From Adhaeretor mobilis (GTDB lineage Bacteria; Planctomycetota; Planctomycetia; Pirellulales; Lacipirellulaceae), in NCBI RefSeq assembly GCF_007741515.1, contig NZ_CP036263.1, forward strand, positions 4,575,178 through 4,639,177: a stretch of DNA of 64,000 nucleotides, given 5' to 3'. Made by a program: the position numbers and the translations under genes. Positions 43,737 through 52,637 of the stretch are shown here, piece by piece (the stretch's first letter is position 1; each line of letters starts with the position of its first letter). The notes under the pieces were generated by a model. That model made no database searches. It saw only the letters and a list, made by a program, of their open reading frames with translations, and was not told the DNA's origin.

Positions 43737-43814
43737 GGCGGGTGCATCCTTGCAAATCATAATCGGGTAGGGAACGTGCCTCAGTGCCGCTCCATTAGAA
43801 TCTAAATGGGCTAA

Positions 43815-44690
43815 CTATTTCAACTTCAGTCGCCCGCCCCAACCTAACTTCTCGCGAAGTGTACGGTAATAGCCGCGTCCGCTGATCTCAATGAGCTGGA
43901 ACTCTGCTTTCGATCGTTCAACACGAATTCGATCGTCGGCAGTAATCTGACAAACGACTTTTCCATCGACGACCAGCGTGGTTCCTTCATTGGGATTGGG
44001 CACGGCCAGTTCGTAAACGCGGTCGGCGGAGTCGACCACCGGGCGATTCGTCAGGGTGTGCGGACTGATCGGCGACACCACCACAGCTTGCAACGCTTTT
44101 CGCAAGATCGGTCCGCCGGCCGATAGGTTGTGGGCGGTCGAACCGACGGGGGTGCTGACAATCAGGCCGTCGCAACTATAAGTGGTGGCCAATTCTCCGT
44201 CAACGTAAAGCTGCACTGCTAGCATCGCAAATGGCGGCCCCGCCATCACGGCCGCTTCGTTGAGCGCCAACGTGCGGCAAAGTTCCTTACCACCGCGGAG
44301 CACGACACATTCCAATATCAGATGACTAACGATTTCATACTCGCCACAGGCGAGGCACGGCAACACTTCCGCCAAATCCTCAGGCTGAATACCTGCCAGA
44401 AAACCTAAGTGGCCAAGATTCACCCCAATCACCGGCAGCTGCCGATAGCCCATCATGTGTGCCGTCCGTAACATCGAACCGTCGCCACCGAGCACGATGC
44501 CGAACTCCGCCTCGACCTCGGGAAATTCTTCCCCAGAGATATCATCGATTTCCGCAACCACATCCAGATGAGCGTCAATCGTAGGACGCAAATCGTCTGC
44601 CCGTTCGCGAATCTCCGGCCGATCTCGATCTGCCAGTAAGATGGCTCGAGGGCGGGCGTTCGAGGATTTGAATGAGGAGGTTTTGCTCAT
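43815..44690 (-). CDS. nadK: NAD kinase
   Basis: NAD kinase phosphorylates NAD to NADP. The 291-residue protein has GGDG (68-71) in FGIVLGGDGSMLRTAH, NLGHLGFLAG, NEAAVMAGPP and the substrate motif STPVGSTAHNLSAGGPI (usually TPTGSTAY). The ATG at 44690 follows a weak ribosome binding site; an upstream in-frame start at 44735 adds 15 unrelated residues. It lies 66 bases after dxs on the same strand, so it is likely part of the isoprenoid operon. Confidence 0.94.
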   Translation of the reverse strand: MSKTSSFKSSNARPRAILLADRDRPEIRERADDLRPTIDAHLDVVAEIDDISGEEFPEVEAEFGIVLGGDGSMLRTAHMMGYRQLPVIGVNLGHLGFLAGIQPEDLAEVLPCLACGEYEIVSHLILECVVLRGGKELCRTLALNEAAVMAGPPFAMLAVQLYVDGELATTYSCDGLIVSTPVGSTAHNLSAGGPILRKALQAVVVSPISPHTLTNRPVVDSADRVYELAVPNPNEGTTLVVDGKVVCQITADDRIRVERSKAEFQLIEISGRGYYRTLREKLGWGGRLKLK

Positions 44691-44756
44691 GGCACTTAGC
44701 ATAACACGCAGGATGGGCATCGCCCACCAACACACCGGACTGCTAGACGAATGTTG

Positions 44757-46673
44757 CTAACTTCCAACAGCAGGTCTCTCTGCAGCGGCCGCCTCGCGAC
44801 ACGTCTTCACAATTCCCTCGACGCTCATCCCCAAGTCGGCAAGCAATTCATCGCGCTCGCCATGCTCAATAAAGGCATCAGGGATGCCTAGCCGAATCAC
44901 ACGGCTTGTGTCGAGCTTCTCATCAGCAGCCGCTTCGAGCACCGCGCTGCCGAAACCACCGGCCAACGCCGCTTCTTCAACCGTGACGACGAACGGACAC
45001 TCGCGCACCGCTCGCAGGATAGTTTCCGCATCCAGTGGCTTTAAGAACCGCGCGTTGATGACGCCCACATGCAAGCCTTCGTGTTTCAACTGCTGGGCCG
45101 CTTCCACGCAGCGGTGTAGTAGTGCGCCACAGGCAATCAGGCAGCCATCTTCGCCCCAATCGAGCACTTCGCTGCGGCCATGCTCCACGGGAGCAACGTC
45201 GCGTGCGATTTCCACCGCGGTCGCTTTTGGGTAGCGAATCGCACACGGACCGTCGTGCTGCAACGCGAAGTCGAGCATCGCCGGCAGGTCGAGCGCATCG
45301 CCGGGGGCCATGATCGTCATGTTCGGAAACACACGCAGATAGCCAAAATCAAACACGCCATGATGCGTTGGTCCGTCTGGCCCGGCCAGTCCGCCACGAT
45401 CGAGCATGAACGTCACCGGCAAATTCTGCAGCGCAACTTCTTGAAAGATGTGATCGTACGCGCGTTGTAAAAACGTGCTGTAGATATCGACAATCGGCCG
45501 CACCCCAGCTTTCGCTTGCCCCGCAGCAAACGCCACCGCGTGTGATTCGCAGATGCCCGTATCGAAGAATCGCTCGGGAATTTGCTCTCGAACGGCGTCT
45601 AGCTTGTTGCCCTGGCACATCGCTGCGGTCAGCACGGTCACACGCTCATCCGCCTTCATTCGCTCCAGAATGGCCTCCGAGGCCACGTGCGTGTAAGCAC
45701 GGCTGGAGCTCTTCTTCATCGCCACGACCTCTTCCTCGCGGCGCTCAAACTGCGGCGGTGCATGGAAAGTAACCGGGTCTTCTGCGGCCGGTTGAAAGCC
45801 ATGCCCTTTTTCGGTCACAACATGCAGGAGTACCGGTTGGTCGATATTCTGCGAGAGCTTCAGGTACTTCCGTAGCAAGCCAATATTGTGGCCGTCGATC
45901 GGGCCCACGTAGCGGAAGCCCAGATCCTCGAACATCATGCCGCCACTTATGCCCGCCTTGGCCGCTTCCTTGATTTGCACCAGGAACCGCTCTGCTGGGT
46001 CGCCCAGCAGAGGTACGCGATTGAGTAGCTTCGCAACGACATCCTTAGAACCATCGTAAACGGGGTTCATACGCAGTCGGTCGAGATAGTCGGCCACGCC
46101 ACCCACACGTGGGCAGATCGACATGCGATTGTCGTTGAGCACCACGAGCAACTTCTCGCCTTGCCGCCGCGCATTGTTGAGTGCTTCAAACACGACTCCC
46201 GAGGGAAACGCCCCGTCGCCAATCACTGCCACGCTATGCCGGCCTTCCTCTTTGCGAAGCAGATCATCGCCACTGGCCAGCCCCAATGCCGTTGAAACGC
46301 TCGCTCCCGCGTGCCCCGTCATGAATAAGTCGTACTCGCTCTCGACCGGATTCGGGTAGCCCATCAGGCCCCCCTTAGTGCGAATGCTTTGGAATTCGTC
46401 GTACCGCCCGGTAATGAGCTTGTGCGGGTAGATCTGGTGACCCGTGTCCCAGATGAGCCGATCTTTTCGGAAGTCAAACGTCTGGTGCAGCGCTAGGCAA
46501 AGCTCGACCACGCCCAGGTTGGATGCAAAGTGCGCGCTGCGACAAGCAATGAGATTGCAGAGCACGTCGCGGATTTCGACTGCCAATTGCTCCAACTGAG
46601 GAAGCGACATACCTCGCAAGTCGTCCGGACTGGCGATGCCTGGCAGAAATGGTCCCTTATTTGATTTCGTCAT
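44757..46673 (-). CDS. dxs: 1-deoxy-D-xylulose-5-phosphate synthase
   Basis: DXS makes deoxyxylulose phosphate from pyruvate and glyceraldehyde 3-phosphate, the first step of the MEP isoprenoid pathway. The 638-residue protein has GHQIYPHKLITGR, the ThDP motif GDGAF...NDNRMSI (152-184), DIYSTFLQRAYDHI and DRGGLAGPDGPTHHG. The start at 46673 (MTKSNKGPFLPGI) is preferred; a GTG at 46703 would add 10 residues. It lies 47 bases after ispA and is followed by nadK, giving a typical xseB-ispA-dxs block. Confidence 0.96.
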   Translation of the reverse strand: MTKSNKGPFLPGIASPDDLRGMSLPQLEQLAVEIRDVLCNLIACRSAHFASNLGVVELCLALHQTFDFRKDRLIWDTGHQIYPHKLITGRYDEFQSIRTKGGLMGYPNPVESEYDLFMTGHAGASVSTALGLASGDDLLRKEEGRHSVAVIGDGAFPSGVVFEALNNARRQGEKLLVVLNDNRMSICPRVGGVADYLDRLRMNPVYDGSKDVVAKLLNRVPLLGDPAERFLVQIKEAAKAGISGGMMFEDLGFRYVGPIDGHNIGLLRKYLKLSQNIDQPVLLHVVTEKGHGFQPAAEDPVTFHAPPQFERREEEVVAMKKSSSRAYTHVASEAILERMKADERVTVLTAAMCQGNKLDAVREQIPERFFDTGICESHAVAFAAGQAKAGVRPIVDIYSTFLQRAYDHIFQEVALQNLPVTFMLDRGGLAGPDGPTHHGVFDFGYLRVFPNMTIMAPGDALDLPAMLDFALQHDGPCAIRYPKATAVEIARDVAPVEHGRSEVLDWGEDGCLIACGALLHRCVEAAQQLKHEGLHVGVINARFLKPLDAETILRAVRECPFVVTVEEAALAGGFGSAVLEAAADEKLDTSRVIRLGIPDAFIEHGERDELLADLGMSVEGIVKTCREAAAAERPAVGS

Positions 46674-46720
46674 TTCATTCTTCGATACTTGTTCGTGCTG
46701 CACCTCAGCAGGAGAGCACT

Positions 46721-47623
46721 CTAGTGAGTACGTTGCCCCACGTAATTCGCTAACTCAATGAGCGGCTCGGCAGCTGTGCCTAATAGCTTAACCGCATCCC
46801 GCGCCTGTTGGATTAACTCGTTAACCCGCTGTCGGCTTTCTTCGACGCCCAGCAGCTCAGGAAAGGTCGATTTCCCTTGTCTCGCGTCTTTGCCCGGGGT
46901 TTTCCCCAGCTGAGCCTCGGTGCCGTTCACATCTAGCAGATCGTCCACAATCTGAAACGCCAAGCCCAACTTGGTGCCGTACTCGTCCAGAGCCTGCACC
47001 CTCTCTGCAGCAGCCCCAGCGACCAAGGCACCCAGTTTCAAGGAAACGCGAAACAACGCCCCCGTCTTGCGGGCATGTATTAATTGTAATTGCTCAAGCG
47101 TGAGATCCTGAAATTCTGCCGCTAAATCATCCGCTTGACCACCTACGAGAGCCCTCGCACCGGCTGCAGTGGCCAATTCGCGACAAGCCGCAACCGCCGT
47201 CTCAGCGGGAGTCAGTTGCGTAGCGAGCACCTCAAACGCTTGTGCCTGCAAGGCGTCGCCCACGAGAATCGCCAGCGCTTCGTCAAATTGCTTGTGACAC
47301 GTCGGGCGACCGCGGCGGAGATCGTCGTCATCCATCGCAGGCAGGTCGTCGTGAACGAGTGAGTAAGCGTGAATCATCTCCACCGCCACCGCTGCTGGAA
47401 GTGCCGCATCCACGCTGCCGCCGCATGCCTGCGCGGCAAGCATCACCAACTGGGGACGCAACCGTTTGCCTGGGGCAAGTAGCGCGTAGCGCATCCCATC
47501 GGCCAAGCGATCGGGACAGCCGTCCACATCATCGAACTGTACGGCAGCAGCTAGCGCCGCTTCAAACTTCTGCAAATCAACTTGCGGGGAGAACTTCACA
47601 GTGGGCGGTGCTATTTGAGTCAT
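46721..47623 (-). CDS. ispA: Polyprenyl diphosphate synthase (farnesyl/geranylgeranyl type)
   Basis: The 300-residue prenyltransferase condenses isopentenyl diphosphate with allylic diphosphates. The first Asp-rich motif DDLPAMDDDDLRRGRP (92-107) and the second DDLLD in FQIVDDLLDVNG are present, with GKRLRPQLVML and KTGALF. The spacing in the first motif (DDxxxxD) is the bacterial FPP type; chain length cannot be fixed. It lies between xseB and dxs, matching the usual order. Confidence 0.94.
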   Translation of the reverse strand: MTQIAPPTVKFSPQVDLQKFEAALAAAVQFDDVDGCPDRLADGMRYALLAPGKRLRPQLVMLAAQACGGSVDAALPAAVAVEMIHAYSLVHDDLPAMDDDDLRRGRPTCHKQFDEALAILVGDALQAQAFEVLATQLTPAETAVAACRELATAAGARALVGGQADDLAAEFQDLTLEQLQLIHARKTGALFRVSLKLGALVAGAAAERVQALDEYGTKLGLAFQIVDDLLDVNGTEAQLGKTPGKDARQGKSTFPELLGVEESRQRVNELIQQARDAVKLLGTAAEPLIELANYVGQRTH

Positions 47624-47707
47624 GTGTTGTATGTTTGACGTTTCGAAAAACCTGAGACTAGATTTGCTTTTACCTACAGAGCCGACGCCCCGTTACCTCC
47701 AGAGCAA

Positions 47708-48064
47708 TCAAAATAGCGAGTCGCCACTTTCATCGCGTGGGGCACGCTTCGTCGTGCTCCGCCGAGTACGCTGCTGCGACTTACCGGTCAGGTCAGCCGC
47801 TTCGCCTTCGTCGAAGTCTTCGGTCGTCGCATTACCTTGATTATCCACAGCAGTCACTAACTCGATGCGACGCTCCGCATCTTCGAGCTGCGCGTAGCAA
47901 CCCTGAACACGCTTTACGCCTAGCTCGTAAGCGGCCAGCGAATCGGACAGCGGCAACTGGCCTCCTTCGAGCTTACCCACAATCGTTTCCAGCTCGGCAA
48001 GCGACTCTTCAAAGCTTGGTGCATCAACCTTGATCTTCTTCTTAGCTACCTTTTTCTTCGCCAT
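47708..48064 (-). CDS. xseB: Exodeoxyribonuclease VII small subunit
   Basis: XseB pairs with XseA to degrade single-stranded DNA. The 118-residue protein has a basic start (MAKKKVAKKK), the family core SFEESLAELETIVGKLEGG and YELGVKRVQGCYAQLEDAER, and a long disordered basic-acidic C-terminal tail of about 50 residues, longer than normal (about 80 residues in total). It follows xseA on the same strand after 112 bases. Confidence 0.93.
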   Translation of the reverse strand: MAKKKVAKKKIKVDAPSFEESLAELETIVGKLEGGQLPLSDSLAAYELGVKRVQGCYAQLEDAERRIELVTAVDNQGNATTEDFDEGEAADLTGKSQQRTRRSTTKRAPRDESGDSLF

Positions 48065-48176
48065 GACTGCTCTCTCGTTCTCAGCATGTGTATCAATTGA
48101 GTGATTCTAGAACGCTTCTGTAGCACCAGTACCAAACACTTCGTCGCGGTGCTTGCACCGCGATTGAATTGATCCT

Positions 48177-49415
48177 CTACGTGGTTTCGACACCTTCAAC
48201 TCGACTAGTAATCGTCCCTTTAGCAAGACGCGTCTTCAACAGCTCGCCCACCTTCACGGTCGCAGAACTGGACAGCAACTCGCCATTCGACTCTCTCTGC
48301 GTGAGACTATACCCCCGCGACAACACGCCCAGTGGGCTCAGCACTTCTAGTTTACCCGCGAATGTGGCAAGTTGCGATTGGCGATTCTGTGTAGATTGCT
48401 GCATGGCCTGCTTCAAACGGCTTGCGATCTCATCGACTTGCCTGGAAAGATTGCGGACCCCTTCCCGAGGACGCTCGAACACCGGCCGCCTGGCAAGGGC
48501 GTCCGTGCGATCGCGCAACATCTCGATGCGCCGCTCAATCAATCCGTGCAGACGTTCTTCAAACATCCGCACGCCGCCAATCACTTCGTCAGCTGAGGGC
48601 ACCGCTCGCTCCGCAGCTTCGCTGGGAGTGAGTGCTCGCACGTCGGCAGCTAGATCGGCAAGCGTCACGTCAATCTCGTGCCCCACAGCCGAAATGGTGG
48701 GCACGTTGGACTCAGCCAGTGCTCGAACCACCGGCTCTTCATTGAAGCACCACAAGTCCTCCATGCTGCCGCCACCTCGACCTACGACCAACACATCCAA
48801 CGGGTCGGCAAGCCGGTTTGCCTGGGCAATCGCCGCAGCAATTTCCGCGGCAGCGCCGTCGCCTTGTACGCGTGTCGGGAACACCAGCACTTCAATGCCG
48901 CTCCAACGTCGGCGCAACACCTCCAAGAAGTCGCGAATCGCGGCGCCCGTAGGACTAGTGACAAAACCAATCCGACGGGGAAATCTTGGTAGGACTCGCT
49001 TACGATCAGCACGAAACAGCCCTTCCTTTTCCAATCGCTCGCGCAGCTTACGCAGGGCCAGCTCCAGGGCACCGACGCCCAGCGGTTCAATCTTCTCGAT
49101 AACCAACTGATAGCTACCCCGCGGCGGGTAGACATCCAAGTGGCCGCGGCAGACCACTTCCAAACCGTCGTGCAGATCGAATTTTACTTTCGAGGCGGTC
49201 CCGCGCCACAGAACAGCGCGTAGCTGTGCCGCATCGTCCTTGAGCGTGAGGTAGCAGTGCCCCGACTGCGGACGCGAAAAGTTAGAGATCTCTCCCGACA
49301 CCCAGACAGAGCCAAACTCCTGCTCGACCATCCCTTTAAGCTGGGCGGTGATTTGCGAAATCGACAGCACCCCACGAGCTGCATCAGTAGGCTCGGCAGG
49401 AAAGGCAGTGCTCAT
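48177..49415 (-). CDS. xseA: Exodeoxyribonuclease VII large subunit
   Basis: The 412-residue catalytic subunit has an N-terminal OB fold (VSGEISNFSRPQSGHCYLTL, LKDDAAQLRAVLWRG) and the nuclease part with IGFVTSPTGAAIRDFLEVL, RGGGSMEDLWCFNEEPVVRA and SAVGHEIDVTLADLAADVRA. The ATG at 49415 is the family-like start; an open frame to 49529 adds residues with no similarity. It leads the xseA-xseB-ispA-dxs-nadK block. Confidence 0.95.
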   Translation of the reverse strand: MSTAFPAEPTDAARGVLSISQITAQLKGMVEQEFGSVWVSGEISNFSRPQSGHCYLTLKDDAAQLRAVLWRGTASKVKFDLHDGLEVVCRGHLDVYPPRGSYQLVIEKIEPLGVGALELALRKLRERLEKEGLFRADRKRVLPRFPRRIGFVTSPTGAAIRDFLEVLRRRWSGIEVLVFPTRVQGDGAAAEIAAAIAQANRLADPLDVLVVGRGGGSMEDLWCFNEEPVVRALAESNVPTISAVGHEIDVTLADLAADVRALTPSEAAERAVPSADEVIGGVRMFEERLHGLIERRIEMLRDRTDALARRPVFERPREGVRNLSRQVDEIASRLKQAMQQSTQNRQSQLATFAGKLEVLSPLGVLSRGYSLTQRESNGELLSSSATVKVGELLKTRLAKGTITSRVEGVETT

Positions 49416-49602
49416 CGTAATGCCGCGGCAGGAGCGGCGAATCGTAGGCAAAAGTGGCGGGGAGAATTGGTTCCCCACCAATATACGCGAAACGCCGGGT
49501 GGCTTTGTAGGCCGCCCCGGCGTTTGCACGAATCTTTTCTACCGGTATCTGGGGTGGTAACCGAGAAGGTCCGCCTGGATTAACAGGGCGACAATGAGAT
49601 TC

Positions 49603-49714
49603 GTTAGCCGACGAGCTTGCTCACCGCGGGATTTGAGTATCGACAAGGATCGATCCCAGCTGTCGCTTTGGATACCGGCATCGGAGTTCGCGCTTCACGT
49701 CGAGCAAGCAGAAG
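49603..49714. repeat. 112-bp GAGCTTGCTC element, upstream copy of a direct pair
   Basis: TCGTTAGCCGACGAGCTTGC at the left end is identical to the sequence starting at 51267, and both elements end in CTTCACGTCGAGCAAGC. The inner sequences differ. It lies in the 399-base gap between xseA and the zinc-ribbon gene, which otherwise shows nothing. Confidence 0.65.
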
Positions 49715-49814
49715 ATGCAGGACATTTGGTAAAGTACCCAAGAGGCATCACATCGACTGCATGTAGTGACTTGCTATTTGGGATTACGGAACGGGATGCA
49801 GCCAAAACGTTTGG

Positions 49815-50999
49815 TCAGTGACTTGCAAAGGTTGTCATCGTTATATAGGCCATAAAACCAAGGCCCACAATCGCACAGATTGTCGTAAGCCGCAGCTTTA
49901 CTTGGGTTTCCTCACCAGTTCCTGTACCAGCAAATCGCATGATGCGTCTGCCGGCACCAAAGTCCTCGAAGAATGAGGCTGGCATGAAGCAGGCCCCGAT
50001 GGCGTAGGTCACCAGATAGGCCACAGCCAATACAATCAAACCCGAAACGAAGCGTGTATTCCAAGGCTCTTCTCTTGGCAGTAGAGCCGCAGCAGCACTA
50101 CACGCAATTGAGGTGAGCACACCAATGACTCTTGCTATGCGCCAAAATTTTGCAACTGGAACTTGGTCACGGCCAAGTAGCTCGTCAAATTTTTCAAGCA
50201 ACGCAAGCGAGACTTCGATGAAGAATGGGTCTCGCGAAATAGTACCGTGAGTTAGGGCCTTTTTGTCGAGTTTTCCTTTTACAACGTCGCGGATTCTCTG
50301 CATGTCTTCGTCGCGACTCTCTCCCGTCCTTCTCTGGTGCTTGTTCAAAGGACTGATGTTGTTGGCACATTTTAATTTCACCTTATTTTCCTGTCCTGCT
50401 ATTCTGCCGGAAATCGAAATCTCAAACTCTCTGCTGAACGTTTCCGACAAGAGGCCACTCATGGCACAGCAAAAATGGTCGATGGAAATGACCAGACCTG
50501 AGATGTCGATGTTACTAGCATAATCATTTAGATAGGCTTCAACCTCTGGGCAAAGTGAGTAGGCCCAGGCTGTTAGGACTTGATCTTCTTTCTCACTAAG
50601 CGGGTGTCTTGTATTTTGTACTATCGATAGCCTAGCCGTCTTCACTGGCATCGTATCGCCGAGTTTAGTCGCGTGTTTTGCACCAGAGCGAAAATCGTAG
50701 CCGCAGGCGACGCAGATCACTGCGTCCTCAGCAAGCGAGCCGCCACAACCGTAGCATTTTCTTCTACCTGATTCAGGAGGTGAAGAGTCCTCCGAGGCGG
50801 GAGCAGTAGCAGCCGATTGAGAATCCCTGTCACCTAACCAATCACCGATGTCATTCTCAATGTCGTGTTCTTCAACGAGAACTGACTCAGGCACGAGTAT
50901 ACGGTGATTGCATTTCGCGCACTTCACGAATTTGCCAGCCAGATCGTCCTTCACGCGATACGTTTCTTGGCATTTGGGACAGGGAAACTCAATACTCAT
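49815..50999 (-). CDS. Zinc-ribbon membrane protein of unknown function
   Basis: The 394-residue protein opens with an MJ0042-type zinc ribbon (CPKCQ...CAKCN, residues 7-30) and has a second CxxC ribbon near residue 82 (CYGCG...CVACG). A cytoplasmic middle region follows, then three hydrophobic helices between about residues 295 and 390. Two zinc ribbons on a membrane-anchored protein suggest a scaffold or sensor (inference). It is bracketed by a pair of near-identical palindromic elements and has no operon partners. Confidence 0.75.
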   Translation of the reverse strand: MSIEFPCPKCQETYRVKDDLAGKFVKCAKCNHRILVPESVLVEEHDIENDIGDWLGDRDSQSAATAPASEDSSPPESGRRKCYGCGGSLAEDAVICVACGYDFRSGAKHATKLGDTMPVKTARLSIVQNTRHPLSEKEDQVLTAWAYSLCPEVEAYLNDYASNIDISGLVISIDHFCCAMSGLLSETFSREFEISISGRIAGQENKVKLKCANNISPLNKHQRRTGESRDEDMQRIRDVVKGKLDKKALTHGTISRDPFFIEVSLALLEKFDELLGRDQVPVAKFWRIARVIGVLTSIACSAAAALLPREEPWNTRFVSGLIVLAVAYLVTYAIGACFMPASFFEDFGAGRRIMRFAGTGTGEETQVKLRLTTICAIVGLGFMAYITMTTFASH

Positions 51000-51268
51000 A
51001 TCGCATCATTCCAGCTGAGTGAGAAAATGCCTAGTCTGCCTGCAGCTCTGCCCACCGCCCATAGTATCTCAACACGTGGCACTTCGCAATTTCCATTGAA
51101 AGCCATTGGTAGGTAGTAGATCACTCCTTTTCGATAGGCCGAGATAGCAGCTCGCGGGCTGATGGCTGCGCCTAGAGGGCTTCCAAAAAGCGAAGTCCAG
51201 GCACAGGCAAGGCTCCTCACTCTTAGGACCATGAAAGACGAGAATGCTGAACGCTACCAGAGAGAGTC

Positions 51269-51386
51269 GTTAGCCGACGAGCTTGCTCGCCGAGCGGATC
51301 GATTACCAAGAAGTGCTCGAAACCAGGAAACGCTTTGAATTGCGGCTTGAGAGTTTATCCTTCACGTCGAGCAAGCTCGGCGGCTA
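51269..51386. repeat. 118-bp GAGCTTGCTC element, second copy of a direct pair
   Basis: GTTAGCCGACGAGCTTGCTC starts the element and GTCGAGCAAGCTCGGCGGCT ends it, a good terminal inverted repeat. It shares its first 22 bases with 49603. It ends 7 bases before the stop of the acyltransferase gene and lies in the otherwise empty 394-base interval 51000-51393. Confidence 0.7.
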
Positions 51387-51393
51387 GTGGGAA

Positions 51394-52203
51394 TCATCCA
51401 GCTTTGCGGAATTTCTCTGAGGGCTCAGAATATTCCGCGGGGAACTTCTGGAAATGTCCGTCGATTGAATGCGAGTTCGTCTGTTTAATCAACCCCTGAC
51501 GCTTTGCCACCGTCTCACCAGCGCGGCGCTCGCCACTAGCTGCCCAGTTTTCAGCCTCGGTGGTTAGCTCCTGCAGTCTCCGCTCGACTCCCAAGCGTTG
51601 TTGCTCCAGCGCCGGGCGATCGAGCCCTGCTGGGATGTGAATCTCTGGACTAATAATGGCTCGCACGCGTGAGAAGGGCCGCGGCACGGCAAACTTGTCC
51701 CAACTGCCGGCCCGCCAGGGTCGATCGCTACCGAAGCCCAGCGCGACAATCGGCATTTGCATGCGCGAGGCAAGGAACACAGCACCTTGCGCCAATTCGC
51801 GCCGTGGACCGCGCGGGCCATCGGGCGTGATCGTAAGGTGCATGCTCTGGCCGCGTCGTGAGAGTTCCAAGAGCGCTGCGGTAGCGCCGTTATAGGTCGA
51901 GCCTCGCACGCAATGAAATCCCATGTGTCCGGCGACCCGATCAAGGATATCCGCGTCGCGATGCTTGCTGAGCAACATCGAAAGATTGCAATTCCCGCGC
52001 AGGTAAAGCGGGATCAAAATGTACTCGTGCCAAAACACATAGATGCGAGGCTTCTCTGCCGGATGAATGGCATCGACCCTCGGGTCTTGGAAGATGGCCC
52101 GGTAGTCCATCGTGCTCATCCAGCCGCGAATGCCCAGCGAAGCGAGCATTCCGCCCCAACGCACGGGCAATGACGGGCCGGCGGTTTTGTTTTTCTTACT
52201 CAT
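51394..52203 (-). CDS. DUF374 lysophospholipid acyltransferase-like protein
   Basis: The 269-residue protein has the DUF374 pattern: PRIYVFWHEYILIPLYL, LLSKHRDADILDRVAGHMGF, RGSTYNGATAALLEL and LTITPDGPRGPRRELAQG. Family members transfer acyl groups, related to LpxL and KdtA-associated acyltransferases, at the inner membrane. The C-terminal 50 residues look disordered. It is 16 bases downstream of the small hypothetical gene and possibly co-transcribed with it. Confidence 0.87.
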   Translation of the reverse strand: MSKKNKTAGPSLPVRWGGMLASLGIRGWMSTMDYRAIFQDPRVDAIHPAEKPRIYVFWHEYILIPLYLRGNCNLSMLLSKHRDADILDRVAGHMGFHCVRGSTYNGATAALLELSRRGQSMHLTITPDGPRGPRRELAQGAVFLASRMQMPIVALGFGSDRPWRAGSWDKFAVPRPFSRVRAIISPEIHIPAGLDRPALEQQRLGVERRLQELTTEAENWAASGERRAGETVAKRQGLIKQTNSHSIDGHFQKFPAEYSEPSEKFRKAG

Positions 52204-52219
52204 GCTTCTTCGATTCTAT

Positions 52220-52549
52220 TCAACCGGTCAGATCGAGCACATTGCCCATCTCACCGCTGGTGTCTTTGGCTTGTTTATCAGGTTTCTCTTCCGCCGTGTG
52301 CTCAACCTCTTTACTCTGCTCGTCAGCGCCGCCCTCCCACAGGCGGCGGCCGTCGGCATCGCGTTCGCTCGACGGTTGATCTTCCTCGGTATGGCCAATG
52401 CCGGCGGCGTCATCGGCTTTCAAGTCGGTCTCAATAGTGCGCTGCTGGGCAGCTGTATCCTGTTTAGCTCGCTCAGTCGAGCCTGCTTTCGCAGACAACG
52501 GTGCACCAGCGGCGCTCGCATTTACTGAAATATTAGGAATGCTACTCAT
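52220..52549 (-). CDS. Small hydrophilic hypothetical protein, planctomycete type
   Basis: The 109-residue, highly charged, probably disordered protein contains GIGHTEEDQPSSERDADGRR and ends EMGNVLDLTG. AGGAG precedes the ATG by about 10 bases. I recall similar proteins from planctomycetes with the block SERDADGRRLWE and a terminal NLDLTG, but no function. It precedes the acyltransferase gene on the same strand. Confidence 0.72.
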   Translation of the reverse strand: MSSIPNISVNASAAGAPLSAKAGSTERAKQDTAAQQRTIETDLKADDAAGIGHTEEDQPSSERDADGRRLWEGGADEQSKEVEHTAEEKPDKQAKDTSGEMGNVLDLTG

Positions 52550-52637
52550 GGGTATCTACTCCTGTTAGCAATTCACTCCAGTTAACATGTTTATGGAAGC
52601 TCAGTGGCGAAATGAGGATAGTAGATGAAAGAATTTC

